DNA from: JAWXCE01 sp033764775
GTDB taxonomy: Bacteria > Pseudomonadota > Alphaproteobacteria > Rhizobiales > Rhodomicrobiaceae
Reading direction: 5' to 3'
DNA length: 64,000 nucleotides
Assembly (NCBI GenBank): GCA_033764775.1
Contig: JANRIQ010000027.1
Span: 1-64,000, forward strand
The first letter of the stretch is position 1. Every line of letters starts with the position of its first letter. A model generated the notes under the pieces. The model worked only from the letters and a program-made list of their open reading frames with translations. It was not told where the DNA came from and made no database searches. A program made the position numbers and the translations under genes. This document shows, one piece after another, positions 45,230 through 54,109 of this stretch.

Positions 45230-46039
45230 ATGTCGCTGACCCCTGAGGAGATCGCGCGTTACAAGAGGCATCTGCTGCTGAGGGAGATCGGCGGGCAGGG
45301 GCAACAGCGGCTGAAGGCGGCGCGCGTGCTCGTGATCGGCGCCGGCGGACTTGGATCGCCGCTGATCCTATACCTCGCGGCGGCGGGCGTCGGCCATATC
45401 GGCGTCGTTGACGATGACCGCGTGTCGCTCGACAACTTGCAGCGGCAGATCATTCACGACACCGCGCGAGTCGGCGCCCTGAAGACCGACAGCGCAGGCG
45501 AGGCCGTGCGGCGGCTCAACCCGCATGTGCGGCTGGAGTTGACGCCGGTGCGCCTCGACGCGCGCAACGCCATGTCGATGATTGAGGGTTTCGATCTGGT
45601 GGCGGACGGATCGGACAATTTCGCGACGCGCTACCTCGTCAACGACGCGTGCTATTTCGCGAAAAAGCCGCTTGTCTTCGCAGCGCTCGGACCGTTCGAC
45701 GGCTATCTTTCGACCTTTCGCGCGTTCGAACAGGATGCGGACGGCGCCCCGAAGCCCTCCTATCGCTGCATCTTTCCCGAGGCGCCGCCCGCCGGAACCG
45801 TAGCCAACTGCCAGGAGGCGGGCGTGCTCGGCGCGGTCGCGGGCGTCATGGGCACGCTGCAGGCGGTGGAGGTGGTCAAGGAGCTGCTCGGCATCGGGCA
45901 ATCCATGTCAGGGCGTCTGCTGATTTACGACGCGCTCGCCGCGCGCTTCGAGACCATCGCGGTGTCGTGGGACCCGGACAACCCGCTGACCGGGCGCAAC
46001 CCGCGCATCTTCGGTTTGCAGCATGACAAGGCCGCGTAA
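45230..46039 (+). CDS. moeB: MoeB/ThiF family adenylyltransferase
   Basis: E1-like enzyme that adenylates the C-terminal glycine of a sulfur-carrier protein (MoaD for molybdopterin or ThiS for thiamine). Features: nucleotide motif VLVIGAGGLGSPLILYLAAAGVG, VDDDRVSLDNLQRQ, DGSDNFATRYLVNDAC and the second-half CIFPEAPPAG. Length 269 aa. No rhodanese domain. The ATG at 45230 has an AGGAGG site; a GTG that overlaps the dut stop is too close to that site. Moco-dependent sulfite dehydrogenases later in the window give a plausible use, but ThiF cannot be excluded. Confidence 0.88.
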   Translation: MSLTPEEIARYKRHLLLREIGGQGQQRLKAARVLVIGAGGLGSPLILYLAAAGVGHIGVVDDDRVSLDNLQRQIIHDTARVGALKTDSAGEAVRRLNPHVRLELTPVRLDARNAMSMIEGFDLVADGSDNFATRYLVNDACYFAKKPLVFAALGPFDGYLSTFRAFEQDADGAPKPSYRCIFPEAPPAGTVANCQEAGVLGAVAGVMGTLQAVEVVKELLGIGQSMSGRLLIYDALAARFETIAVSWDPDNPLTGRNPRIFGLQHDKAA

Positions 46040-46044
46040 GACCC

Positions 46045-46593
46045 ATGACCGAGATCGCCGCCGACGACGTGCTAAATTTCTGGTTCTCCTCCACGGCGCG
46101 CGACAACTGGTTCGCCAAGAACCCGCGCTTTGACGAGGAAATCAGGGCGCGCTTCGCGAATGCTCATTCCGCGGCCCGTCTCGGCCGGTTCGCGCACTGG
46201 CGCGCCTCCGCTGAAGGCGCGCTCGCGTTGGTGCTCATATTCGACCAGTTCCCGCGCAACATGTATCGCGGCGCGGCGGACGCCTACGCCACCGACGATC
46301 TGGCGCTGGAAATTGCGCGCGACACAATCACGGCAGGGCAGGACGCGCAGCTTTCCGAGGAGGAGCGTGGGTTTCTCTATATGCCCTACATGCATTCCGA
46401 AGATTTGGCCGTGCAGGATGTCGGCCTGCGCCTTTACGGCGAGTTGGGCCATAAGGAGCGGCTCGATTATATGTGGCGGCACCACGCCGTCATCTCGCAA
46501 TTCGGCCGGTTTCCGCACCGCAACGCCGTGCTTGGCCGCCAGTCCACGCCGGAGGAGCTGGCGTTTCTCGCAACGCCTGGGTCATCGTTCTGA
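46045..46593 (+). CDS. DUF924 family protein
   Basis: A 182-aa helical protein with the DUF924 pattern: DVLNFWFSSTARDNWFAKNPRFDEEI, LALVLIFDQFPRNMYRG, YMPYMHSEDLAVQD and FGRFPHRNAVLGR. No catalytic function is established for the family; some members are called putative RNA/peptidyl carrier-like helical repeats. It sits 5 bp after moeB. Confidence 0.88.
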   Translation: MTEIAADDVLNFWFSSTARDNWFAKNPRFDEEIRARFANAHSAARLGRFAHWRASAEGALALVLIFDQFPRNMYRGAADAYATDDLALEIARDTITAGQDAQLSEEERGFLYMPYMHSEDLAVQDVGLRLYGELGHKERLDYMWRHHAVISQFGRFPHRNAVLGRQSTPEELAFLATPGSSF

Positions 46594-46695
46594 CTGAGCG
46601 GCGGCTTCCGGGGCTGGTGCGCCGATACCCTGGCAGACCCGCGCCCGTCACACATTTGTAATTTGCGCGCCGGCGCCCGAACACATAACTCCAGG

Positions 46696-46716
46696 TAGTT
46701 CATTATTTTTGAACTA
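46696..46716 (+). promoter_or_regulatory. Inverted repeat TAGTTCA-N7-TGAACTA
   Basis: Perfect 7-bp arms (46696-46702 and 46710-46716) separated by the T-rich TTATTTT, 33 bp before the next gene. It looks like an operator for a dimeric regulator. No regulator gene is adjacent. Confidence 0.4.
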
Positions 46717-46749
46717 TAGACGGAAACGGATGAACGCCGGGGTTTCTCT

Positions 46750-47790
46750 ATGCAGATGAGCAGACGTCAAGCATTCAGCGCGCCCCTCGCCGTCGCCGCA
46801 GCGGTTGTTGCGGCACGAAGCGCGACGGCGCAAAACGAAGTTTCATTGCAAACCGGTTTGGAGACTGCGATGCGTCAGGGCGAAACAATGAGCGACCAGT
46901 ATTCGGGACGGCGGTTGACTCTTCCCGACGTCAATAAACCGCCAATGCCGGCCATCGCCGACCCGGGCGTGATCTTGAACGGGCGGAAAGTGTCAGGCTT
47001 CGACATCGACGGCTCGCGAGGCTACCCCGACGTGCGCAGCTTCCGGCGAAAGTTCGCGCTGCTGATCCCCGCGACGAACACGAGCATGGAGCACGAGTTG
47101 TGGAGCATCATCGCAAAGAACGACGCGCTGAACGGCGTGGGCCTACACACCTCCAATGTCATCACGCCGCGGCCGCAACTCCGAACCGCAGAGGATCTGG
47201 AGAACTATAAGCGGCAATTTTTAAGTGGGTTGAAGGCGGCGGTTGACGTGGCGCTTTTGGCGGAACCGCAACATATCATCGTGGGGATGAGCCTGGAGCA
47301 CATCATTCACGGGCTGGACGGCGTGCGCGCGCCGGTCGTGGAGGTCGAGAAGCACACCGGCCTGGCGTGCGCGGCCTGGCACGATGCGGTGAAATTGGCT
47401 CTCGGTTGCTACAATGCGAAGCGCATCGGGCTCCTCACTCCGTTCGACGCCACCGGCAACGAAAACGCCAAGCGGATGTTTGAGGATTTGGGGTTCGAAG
47501 TCGCCGCGACTTTCGGCTTCGCGTGCGCCAATGCGCTCCACATCGCCCATGTGCCCGATTGGGCGAAAGAAAAGGCGATTCTGGAGCTGCTGGCCACGCC
47601 GGAAAATCGGTTGGACGCCATCGTGCAGTGCGGCACCAATATGAGCTTGAGCCAAGTCGCCGAACGCTTGGAGCCGGTGATCGACATTCCGATCCTCGGG
47701 ATCAACGCCGTGACCTTTTGGCATGCGTTGCGCGAGACCGGCATTGCCGCATCAGTGCGCGGGGCTGGTCGATTGCTCCGAGAGTTTTAG
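46750..47790 (+). CDS. Exported Asp/Glu racemase superfamily protein (maleate isomerase/arylmalonate decarboxylase-like)
   Basis: A 346-aa protein. An N-terminal twin-arginine-type signal (SRRQAFSAPLAVAAAVVAARSATAQ) precedes a linker of about 65 residues and then a domain of the maleate cis-trans isomerase/arylmalonate decarboxylase group: FALLIPATNTSMEHELW, VGMSLEHIIHG, RIGLLTPFDATGNENAKRMFEDLGFEV and DAIVQCGTNMSL. Racemases and isomerases of this fold use two cysteines; only the second (QCGTN) is present, while the first position is MS. This is the one-cysteine pattern of arylmalonate decarboxylases. Relatives are normally cytoplasmic, so export is unusual. Substrate unknown. Confidence 0.78.
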   Translation: MQMSRRQAFSAPLAVAAAVVAARSATAQNEVSLQTGLETAMRQGETMSDQYSGRRLTLPDVNKPPMPAIADPGVILNGRKVSGFDIDGSRGYPDVRSFRRKFALLIPATNTSMEHELWSIIAKNDALNGVGLHTSNVITPRPQLRTAEDLENYKRQFLSGLKAAVDVALLAEPQHIIVGMSLEHIIHGLDGVRAPVVEVEKHTGLACAAWHDAVKLALGCYNAKRIGLLTPFDATGNENAKRMFEDLGFEVAATFGFACANALHIAHVPDWAKEKAILELLATPENRLDAIVQCGTNMSLSQVAERLEPVIDIPILGINAVTFWHALRETGIAASVRGAGRLLREF

Positions 47791-47805
47791 AGCAGCGATA
47801 CGACC

Positions 47806-48687
47806 CTACTCGGCGGCCTGCGGCGGCGCGGCGCGAGCGTCGCCGTTGGCGTCGGGCGCGGTGCCCTCGCCGGACTCCTTGATCGTCTCGGGGCGCGGCA
47901 TGGCGACGACGTTGTAGCCGCTGTCGACGTAATGCACCTCGCCCGTCACCGCCGTCGAGAGGTCAGAGAGCAGGTAGAGCGCGGCCCCGCCCACTTCGTC
48001 GAGCGAGGGCGTGCGGCCAAGGGGCGAGTGCATTTTCTGATAGTTGAACAGCACGCGCGCGTCCGAGATGCCGGCGCCGGCGAGCGTGCGCATCGGCCCG
48101 GGCGAGAGCGCGTTGACCCGCACGTTCTGCGGGCCGAAATCCATGGCGAGATAGCGCACGGACGCCTCGAGCGCGGCCTTCGCTACGCCCATGACGTTGT
48201 AGCGCGGGACAACGCGCATGGAGCCGCCATAGGTGAGCGTGATCATCGAGCCGCCGTTCGGCATCAGCGCTGCGGCGCGCTTGGCGATCTCGGTGAACGA
48301 GAAGCACGAAATGATCATCGTATTGGAGAAATTCTCGCGGCTGGTGTCGGCGTAACGGCCCTTCAGCTCGTTGCGGTCGGAGAAGGCGAGCGCATGCACG
48401 ACGAAGTCGAGCGATCCCCATTGCTCGCGGATCTGGGCGAACACCGCGTCCACGGAGGTCAGATCATTGACGTCGCACGGCGCGATGATTTTGCCGCCGA
48501 GGCTCTCGGCGAGCGGCACTGCCCGGCGGCCGAAGGCGTCGCCCTGATAGGTGAAGGCGAGTTCGGCGCCGTGACCGGCAAGCACCCGCGCAATGCCGTA
48601 AGCTATGGAGCGGTCATTCGCCACCCCCATGATGAGGCCGCGCTTGCCGGCCATCAACGGCCCCGGCTTAGCGATGTCGATGCTCAT
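47806..48687 (-). CDS. fabI: Enoyl-[acyl-carrier-protein] reductase (NADH)
   Basis: Last reductive step of fatty-acid elongation. The short-chain dehydrogenase core has GLIMGVANDRSIAYGIA, HALAFSDRNELKGRYADTS, and the catalytic Tyr-Lys region PRYNVMGVAKAALEASVRYLA, in the FabI spacing. Length 293 aa includes a disordered tail of about 25 residues after GYNVVAMPRPE. Third gene of the fabA-fabB-fabI operon, 54 bp after fabB. Confidence 0.95.
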   Translation of the reverse strand: MSIDIAKPGPLMAGKRGLIMGVANDRSIAYGIARVLAGHGAELAFTYQGDAFGRRAVPLAESLGGKIIAPCDVNDLTSVDAVFAQIREQWGSLDFVVHALAFSDRNELKGRYADTSRENFSNTMIISCFSFTEIAKRAAALMPNGGSMITLTYGGSMRVVPRYNVMGVAKAALEASVRYLAMDFGPQNVRVNALSPGPMRTLAGAGISDARVLFNYQKMHSPLGRTPSLDEVGGAALYLLSDLSTAVTGEVHYVDSGYNVVAMPRPETIKESGEGTAPDANGDARAAPPQAAE

Positions 48688-48741
48688 GAAAGTCTCCGTT
48701 TTGCCCTGCCGTCCATCATCCGCCGAGAGCCGGAGGATGCA

Positions 48742-49962
48742 TCACGCCTCGTAGCGTTTGAAGATAAGCGTCGCATTGGTGCCGCCGAAGCCGAAGCTGT
48801 TCGACATCACAGTGTTCAGGGTCGCGTTGTCTACGCGCTCGCGCACGATCGGCGCGTCGGCGAAGGCCGGGTCGAGCGCGTCGATGTTGGCGGACGCGCT
48901 TATGAAGCCGTTTTTCATCATCAGCAGCGAGTAGATCGCCTCCTGCACGCCCGCCGCGCCGAGGGAGTGGCCGGTGAGCGACTTGGTGGCCGAGATGAGG
49001 GGCATGTCCGCGCCGAAAACTTCCCGCATCGCTTCGATCTCGCGCAGATCGCCGATGGGGGTTGAGGTCGCGTGCGGGTTCACATAGTCGATTTTCTCAT
49101 TCACGGTCTGCATCGCCAGCTTCATGCAGCGCACCGCCCCCTCGCCGGAGGGCTGCACCATGTCGAAACCGTCCGACGTGGCGCCGTAGCCCGCGAGTTC
49201 GGCGTGAATTTTGGCGCCGCGCGCCTTGGCCCGCTCCAGCTCCTCGAGCACGAGGACGCCCGCGCCGCCCGCGATGACGAAGCCGTCGCGATCCGCGTCA
49301 TAGGCGCGGCTAGCCCGCTCGGGCGTTTCGTTGAAGTTCGAGGACATGGCGCCCATGGCGTCGAACAGCACGGAGAGCGTCCAGTCTAATTCCTCCCCGC
49401 CGCCGGCGAACATGAGGTCCTGCTTGCCCCACTGGATCATCTCCGCCGCGTTGCCGATGCAGTGCGCCGAGGTGGAGCAGGCCGATGAGATGGAGTAGTT
49501 GACGCCCTTGATCTGGAATGGGGTGGCGAGCGTGGCCGAGTTGGTGCTTGACATGGCTTTCGGCACCTCGAATGGGCCGACCTTCTTCGGCCCGCGCTCG
49601 CGGGTGGTGTCCGCCGCCGCCACGATGGCGCGGGTGGACGGCCCGCCCGAACCCATGATGAGGCCCGTGCGCTCGTGTGAAATATCCTGTGGCTCAAGCC
49701 CCGCGTCTGCGATCGCCTGTTGCATGGAGATGTAGTTCCACGCCGCGCCCGCCCCCATGAAGCGGCGCACCTTGCGGTCGATCTGCTCCTCCCAGCCCGG
49801 CCCCGGCTCGCCATGCACCTGGCAGCGGAAGCCGCGGTCGGCATAGTCCTTGGCGCGCACGAGACCGGAGCGCCCTTCGCGCAGCGACGCGACGACCTCC
49901 TGCGCGTTTGCGCCAATGGACGAGACGATCCCCATGCCCGTGACCACTACGCGCCTCATCAA
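48742..49962 (-). CDS. fabB: 3-oxoacyl-[acyl-carrier-protein] synthase I
   Basis: Condensing enzyme that elongates unsaturated and saturated acyl-ACPs. The catalytic Cys lies in SISSACSTSAHCIGNA, with the two His in NPHATSTPIGD and KSLTGHSLGAAG. Length 406 aa. Together with FabA it defines the anaerobic unsaturated fatty-acid route. Lies 38 bp after fabA. Confidence 0.96.
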   Translation of the reverse strand: MMRRVVVTGMGIVSSIGANAQEVVASLREGRSGLVRAKDYADRGFRCQVHGEPGPGWEEQIDRKVRRFMGAGAAWNYISMQQAIADAGLEPQDISHERTGLIMGSGGPSTRAIVAAADTTRERGPKKVGPFEVPKAMSSTNSATLATPFQIKGVNYSISSACSTSAHCIGNAAEMIQWGKQDLMFAGGGEELDWTLSVLFDAMGAMSSNFNETPERASRAYDADRDGFVIAGGAGVLVLEELERAKARGAKIHAELAGYGATSDGFDMVQPSGEGAVRCMKLAMQTVNEKIDYVNPHATSTPIGDLREIEAMREVFGADMPLISATKSLTGHSLGAAGVQEAIYSLLMMKNGFISASANIDALDPAFADAPIVRERVDNATLNTVMSNSFGFGGTNATLIFKRYEA

Positions 49963-50000
49963 CCCTCCTTATGATCCGCGACCCGCGCGATAAAACCGCA

Positions 50001-50534
50001 TCAACCCGCCGGGTTCAAGGCGGCGTCGGTCATCTCGAACAGGCCGACGCGCAAATCTTTCGCGGCATAGATCGGTTCGCCGTCGGCCTTCAACGTACCG
50101 TCCGCGACGCCGAGCGTGAGTTTACGCCGGATGACCTTTTTCAGGTCTACGATGTACTCGACCTTCTTCACGGTCGGCAAAACCATGCCGGAGAACTTCA
50201 CCTCGCCGACGCTGAGGGCGCGTCCGCGGCCTTTGCCGCCGCCCCAGCCCAGGAAGAAGCCGAGCATCTGCCACAGCGCGTCGAGCCCCAAGCATCCCGG
50301 CATCACCGGATCGCCTTTGAAATGACAGGGGAAAAACCATAAATCTGAGCGGATTTGCAGCTCCGCGACGATGCGGCCGTGCCCATGCTCGCCGCCTTCG
50401 TCCGTGATGGAGGCGATACGGTCGAACATCAGCATGGGAGGCAGCGGCAATTGCGGGTTTCCGGGGCCGAAAAGCTCCCCTCGCGCGCAGGCGAGCAGAT
50501 CCTCGTACTCATAGCTGTTGCGGCGTTCGGCCAT
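50001..50534 (-). CDS. fabA: 3-hydroxydecanoyl-[acyl-carrier-protein] dehydratase/isomerase
   Basis: Dehydrates and isomerises the C10 intermediate, introducing the double bond for unsaturated fatty acids. The catalytic His is in FFPCHFKGDPVMPGCLGLDALWQM, the family signature. Length 177 aa. First gene of the fabA-fabB-fabI operon and divergent from irr, with 210 bp between them. Confidence 0.96.
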   Translation of the reverse strand: MAERRNSYEYEDLLACARGELFGPGNPQLPLPPMLMFDRIASITDEGGEHGHGRIVAELQIRSDLWFFPCHFKGDPVMPGCLGLDALWQMLGFFLGWGGGKGRGRALSVGEVKFSGMVLPTVKKVEYIVDLKKVIRRKLTLGVADGTLKADGEPIYAAKDLRVGLFEMTDAALNPAG

Positions 50535-50680
50535 GGCGGTCTATTTCGTTCCTAGCTGTTTTTTTGTCGTGGTGACGGCCAGTTTCAGGTAACACATATA
50601 TGCGGCCAACAAAACGGAAAGCCGCTGGCTTGGCGGATGGTCGGCGCATCGCCAATATGCGCCAGCCTTGGCGAGCCGCG

Positions 50681-50709
50681 TTGCGCTGAGCGCGTCTTAA
50701 CAATATAAT
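50681..50709 (+). promoter_or_regulatory. Near-consensus sigma-70-type promoter of irr
   Basis: -35 TTGCGC (50681-50686), 17-bp spacer, -10 TATAAT (50704-50709), predicted start near 50716, about 30 nt before the irr ATG. The -10 is a perfect match. I saw no clear Irr or iron-control box in the surrounding bases. Confidence 0.75.
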
Positions 50710-50744
50710 CATGTGGATCAAGTGCAAGGGAATTAACGAACAGC

Positions 50745-51173
50745 ATGGCCGGGCAGCATACCGACGATGAAATTTTGGGCGTTTTGCGCAATGCGGGCCT
50801 CAGGCCGACGCGGCAGCGCATAGACCTGGGACGCCTGCTCTTCGCCGGTGGCGACCGTCACGTGACCGCCGAGATGCTGCACGACGAAGCGCTGTCGGCT
50901 GGCATGTCCGTGTCGCTTGCGACGGTTTACAACACGCTGCACCAGTTCACCGAGAGCGGTCTGCTGCGCGAGGTCGCCGTGGAGGGGTCGAAAACCTACT
51001 TCGACACCAATGTCTCCGACCACCACCACTTCTATTTCGAACGGGACGGCAAGCTGATCGACGTTCACGGCGCCGAGGTTGCTTTGGTGTCGCTGCCTCC
51101 CGCGCCGGAGGGCATGGAGATCACTCGAGTGGACGTGCTCATCCGGCTTTCTGACAAACCGAAGGCGCGCTAA
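50745..51173 (+). CDS. irr: Fur-family iron/haem response regulator (Irr-type)
   Basis: A 142-aa Fur-superfamily repressor. The winged-helix domain is LRNAGLRPTRQRIDLGRLLFAGG, followed by the metal/haem region SLATVYNTLHQFTESGLLREV and the HHHFYFERDG motif that is characteristic of Irr. The N-terminal Cys-Pro haem regulatory motif of Bradyrhizobium Irr is absent, as in rhizobial and other Irr proteins. Irr controls haem synthesis and iron uptake genes in Rhizobiales. It is read from a strong promoter at 50681, divergent from fabA. Confidence 0.88.
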   Translation: MAGQHTDDEILGVLRNAGLRPTRQRIDLGRLLFAGGDRHVTAEMLHDEALSAGMSVSLATVYNTLHQFTESGLLREVAVEGSKTYFDTNVSDHHHFYFERDGKLIDVHGAEVALVSLPPAPEGMEITRVDVLIRLSDKPKAR

Positions 51174-51685
51174 CGCACCACCTCGTTCGGGTAAACGCCG
51201 AACAGCGCGTCCTGCTTGAGCCAGCCGGTCAGGCGCTCGGCGGCGACGTTGCACCACGCCTCCTCGCAGCTAAGCACATCGACAAGCACGCCCCTCTGCA
51301 GCCGCGCGGCGACGGCGCCCTCGACGGATGGCTCCGCGTGGAGAATGAACGGCCTATCCTCGGTCGTCCAGGGCGCGATGAGCGCGGTGCGGCGTCCGCT
51401 GAGGAGGCGGCCATGCACCCAGCCGGTCGCGCCTTCGCTGTCGCGCACCTGCCGCCAGGTTTCGAACTCGGCGATGATCTCCACCGGCAGGCCCGCGCGT
51501 CGGAACACCCAGGCGACCGCATGATCCCAGCCCGGCCCCTTCCGCACGAACACCTCGTCGGATTTGAGGCTCACGAATCGCGGCACCGGGAGACCGCTCG
51601 GCCCGGGCTTGCGCTCAGGCGCCTGAGCGAGCGCGCTCGCCGCCATGATGGTGAGCGCCGCCGCCAGCCAAAGTCTCGCCGCCAT
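51170..51685 (-). CDS. Bacterial SH3-domain (DUF1058-type) secreted protein
   Basis: A 171-aa exported protein: signal peptide about residues 1-20 (LWLAAALTIMAASALAQ), then two SH3-like modules. The first is VSLKSDEVFVRKGPGWDHAVAWVF with ETWRQVRDSEGATGWVHGRLL, the second ILHAEPSVEGAVAARLQRGVL with AWCNVAAERLTGWLKQDALFGVYPNE. Such proteins commonly bind peptidoglycan. Start at the ATG at 51685; longer starts lack a signal peptide. Converges on irr with a 4-bp overlap. Confidence 0.83.
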   Translation of the reverse strand: MAARLWLAAALTIMAASALAQAPERKPGPSGLPVPRFVSLKSDEVFVRKGPGWDHAVAWVFRRAGLPVEIIAEFETWRQVRDSEGATGWVHGRLLSGRRTALIAPWTTEDRPFILHAEPSVEGAVAARLQRGVLVDVLSCEEAWCNVAAERLTGWLKQDALFGVYPNEVVR

Positions 51686-51845
51686 GCTCCTCCCCCGTCT
51701 CGAATCGCCGACTTTCCCGCGCCGGCCCAAGCAAACCGGTATCTCCGGCTTTGTCAACGTGCGCGGTCTCTGGTAAAACTGGGTTTAGCGGAAACCGGCG
51801 TCGCCGGCGCTGCGCCGCCGCTATTCCCGAGCCTTCGAGGTCGCC

Positions 51846-52835
51846 ATGCCCCCCCAGAAGCCTATCGTCGTCGTCACGCGCAAACTGCCTGATATGGTTG
51901 AGGCGCGCATGCGCGAGTTGTTCGACGCGCGGCTCAACCTCGACGACAAGCCGATGACGAAAGACGAACTCGCCGCCGCCATGCAAAGCGCGACCGTCAT
52001 CGTGCCGACGGTGACCGACCGCATCGACCGGTCGCTCATCTCCATGGCCGGCCCTCAGCTGAAACTCATCGCGCAGTTCGGCACAGGCGTGGACAACATC
52101 GACATCGAAACAGCGCGGAGCCGCGGCGTCATCGTGACGAACACGCCGGGCGTGCTCACCGAGGACACCGCCGACATGACCATGGCGCTCATCCTCGCCG
52201 TGCCGCGGCGCGTGATGGAGGGCGCCGAATATCTGCGCGCCGGGCGCGAATGGACGGGCTGGTCGCCCACCTGGATGCTCGGCCACCGCATCTATGGCAA
52301 AAAGCTCGGCATTATCGGCATGGGGCGGATCGGTTCGGCGGTGGCGCGGCGGGCGAAGGCGTTCGGCCTTTCGATCCACTATCACAACCGGCGGCACGTC
52401 GCGCCCGCGCTGGAGGCGGAGCTCGGCGCCACCTATTGGGAGAGCCTCGACCAGATGCTCGCCAACATGGACATCGTGTCGGTGAACTGCCCGCACACGC
52501 CGGCGACCTATCACCTGCTCTCCGCGCGGCGGCTGAAGCTGCTGAAGCCGCAGGCCTATGTGGTGAACACGGCGCGCGGCGAGGTGATCGACGAGAACGC
52601 GCTCGCCCGCATGATCGAGGCGCGGGAAATCGCGGGCGCGGGACTTGACGTGTTCGAGAACGAACCAGCGATCAACCCCAAACTGCTCAAATCGCCCCAT
52701 GTGGTCGTGCTGCCGCATATGGGGTCGGCGACGCTCGAAGGCCGCATCGACATGGGCGAGAAGGTCATCATCAACATCAAAACGTTCCTCGATGGCCACA
52801 ACTCGCCGGACCGCGTGCACCCGGCGATGCTGTAA
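51846..52835 (+). CDS. gyaR: 2-hydroxyacid dehydrogenase (glyoxylate/hydroxypyruvate reductase type)
   Basis: A 329-aa D-isomer-specific 2-hydroxyacid dehydrogenase. The NAD-binding motif is KLGIIGMGRIGSAVARR; catalytic residues Arg (NTARGEVID), Glu (ENEPAINP) and His (LPHMGSAT) are in family positions. It closely resembles the alphaproteobacterial GyaR group that reduces glyoxylate and hydroxypyruvate, which would suit a serine-cycle methylotroph. The C-terminal NIKTFLDGHN stretch is duplicated about 1.8 kb downstream, beyond sorAB. 46 bp separate it from sorA, so co-transcription is possible. Confidence 0.88.
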   Translation: MPPQKPIVVVTRKLPDMVEARMRELFDARLNLDDKPMTKDELAAAMQSATVIVPTVTDRIDRSLISMAGPQLKLIAQFGTGVDNIDIETARSRGVIVTNTPGVLTEDTADMTMALILAVPRRVMEGAEYLRAGREWTGWSPTWMLGHRIYGKKLGIIGMGRIGSAVARRAKAFGLSIHYHNRRHVAPALEAELGATYWESLDQMLANMDIVSVNCPHTPATYHLLSARRLKLLKPQAYVVNTARGEVIDENALARMIEAREIAGAGLDVFENEPAINPKLLKSPHVVVLPHMGSATLEGRIDMGEKVIINIKTFLDGHNSPDRVHPAML

Positions 52836-52881
52836 AAAAAGGGCGTCGCGCGCTCCAAAGTAGTTGCAGGGAGGAAACAAC

Positions 52882-54102
52882 ATGGAAACTCAGTTTAAAC
52901 TTAATCGCCGTCATATGCTTGCTGGTGGAGCTGGCGTCGCCGCCGCCGCGATGTTCCAAGGCTTTCAGGCGCATGCGCAGGACGCTAAAACACCCGAACC
53001 CAAACCGTTTCCCGAGTATGTGAGGTTCAAAAACCCGGCGCACATGATCGTGCACAGCGATCAAACCATCGAAATGAAGCGCAGCGAGTTTGGAACCTCG
53101 ATCATCACACCTGAGGATAAGCTCTACATCCGCAACAACGTAAAGGCGCCGGGCGAGGATTTCGTCGCGGACAGGGACGGCTGGCAGGTTGAAATCAAAG
53201 GCGTAAAAAACCCTAAAACGCTCACCGTCGCCGAGTTGAAAACGCTTGGCCTGACCACCGTGACGATGGTGCTGCAATGCTCGGGCAACGGCCGCGCTTA
53301 CTTTCAGGAGAAGGTGAAGGGCACGGATCAAAAAATCAGCGGCACACCGTGGACGGTGGGCGCCGCCGGCTGCGTGATGTGGACTGGCGTTCCCCTCAAA
53401 GCCGTTGTTGAAGCGCTTGGCGGCGTCGAGAGCGGCGCGAAATACATAACAGGCACGGGCGGCGAGAAAATTCCCGAGGGAATAAATCCGCTCGATGTGA
53501 TGGTGGAGCGCTCAGTGCCCGTCAAAACGCTTGATGACGTGATTCTCGCCTGGGACCTCAGCGGCAAGCCGATCTCCCTCGCCCATGGCGGCCCGCTGCG
53601 CATGATCGTGCCGGGATACTCCGGCGTTAACAACGTGAAGTACGTGAAGACCGTGGCGTTCACCGCCGAGCAGAGCCAGGCCAAAATCCAAAAGACCGGC
53701 TATCGGATGCATAAGGTCGGCGAAAAGGGCGCGCCGGATCAGCCGTCAATCTGGGAGATGGAGGTCAAGTCCTGGGTTACGGTGCCGCTCGGCGACGTCA
53801 AAGCAGGGCGCAACCAAATCTCCGGTTTCGCATTCGGCGGAATGAACGCCGTGAAAAGCGTTGAGGTCTCCGTGGACGGAGGCGAGACCTGGAGTAAGGC
53901 GGAGTTGGTGGGACCCGATATGGGCCGTTTCGCGTGGCGTCAATTCGTGCTGTCCGCCGACTTGAAGCCCGGGTCGTACACGCTTGTCAGCCGCGCCACC
54001 GATAGCCAAGGCGCGGTGCAACCGAAAGAGCCGGAAATCAACGGCAGCGGCTACAGCCACAACGGCTGGCTCGCGCCGGGCGTGAAAATCACGGTTGCTT
54101 AA
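52882..54102 (+). CDS. sorA: Sulfite dehydrogenase, molybdopterin subunit SorA
   Basis: Periplasmic sulfite:cytochrome c oxidoreductase catalytic subunit, 406 aa. A Tat signal (LNRRHMLAGGAGVAAAAMF) precedes the sulfite-oxidase domain with the molybdenum-ligating Cys in VLQCSGNGRAYF and substrate-site Arg and Tyr residues around it. The C-terminal Mo-co dimerisation domain (EVKSWVTVP, GFAFGGMNAVKSVEVSVDGGETW) is intact. It is followed by a haem subunit gene, as in Starkeya SorAB. Start ATG 52882 has GGGAGG. Confidence 0.92.
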   Translation: METQFKLNRRHMLAGGAGVAAAAMFQGFQAHAQDAKTPEPKPFPEYVRFKNPAHMIVHSDQTIEMKRSEFGTSIITPEDKLYIRNNVKAPGEDFVADRDGWQVEIKGVKNPKTLTVAELKTLGLTTVTMVLQCSGNGRAYFQEKVKGTDQKISGTPWTVGAAGCVMWTGVPLKAVVEALGGVESGAKYITGTGGEKIPEGINPLDVMVERSVPVKTLDDVILAWDLSGKPISLAHGGPLRMIVPGYSGVNNVKYVKTVAFTAEQSQAKIQKTGYRMHKVGEKGAPDQPSIWEMEVKSWVTVPLGDVKAGRNQISGFAFGGMNAVKSVEVSVDGGETWSKAELVGPDMGRFAWRQFVLSADLKPGSYTLVSRATDSQGAVQPKEPEINGSGYSHNGWLAPGVKITVA

Positions 54103-54109
54103 TAGCGCG

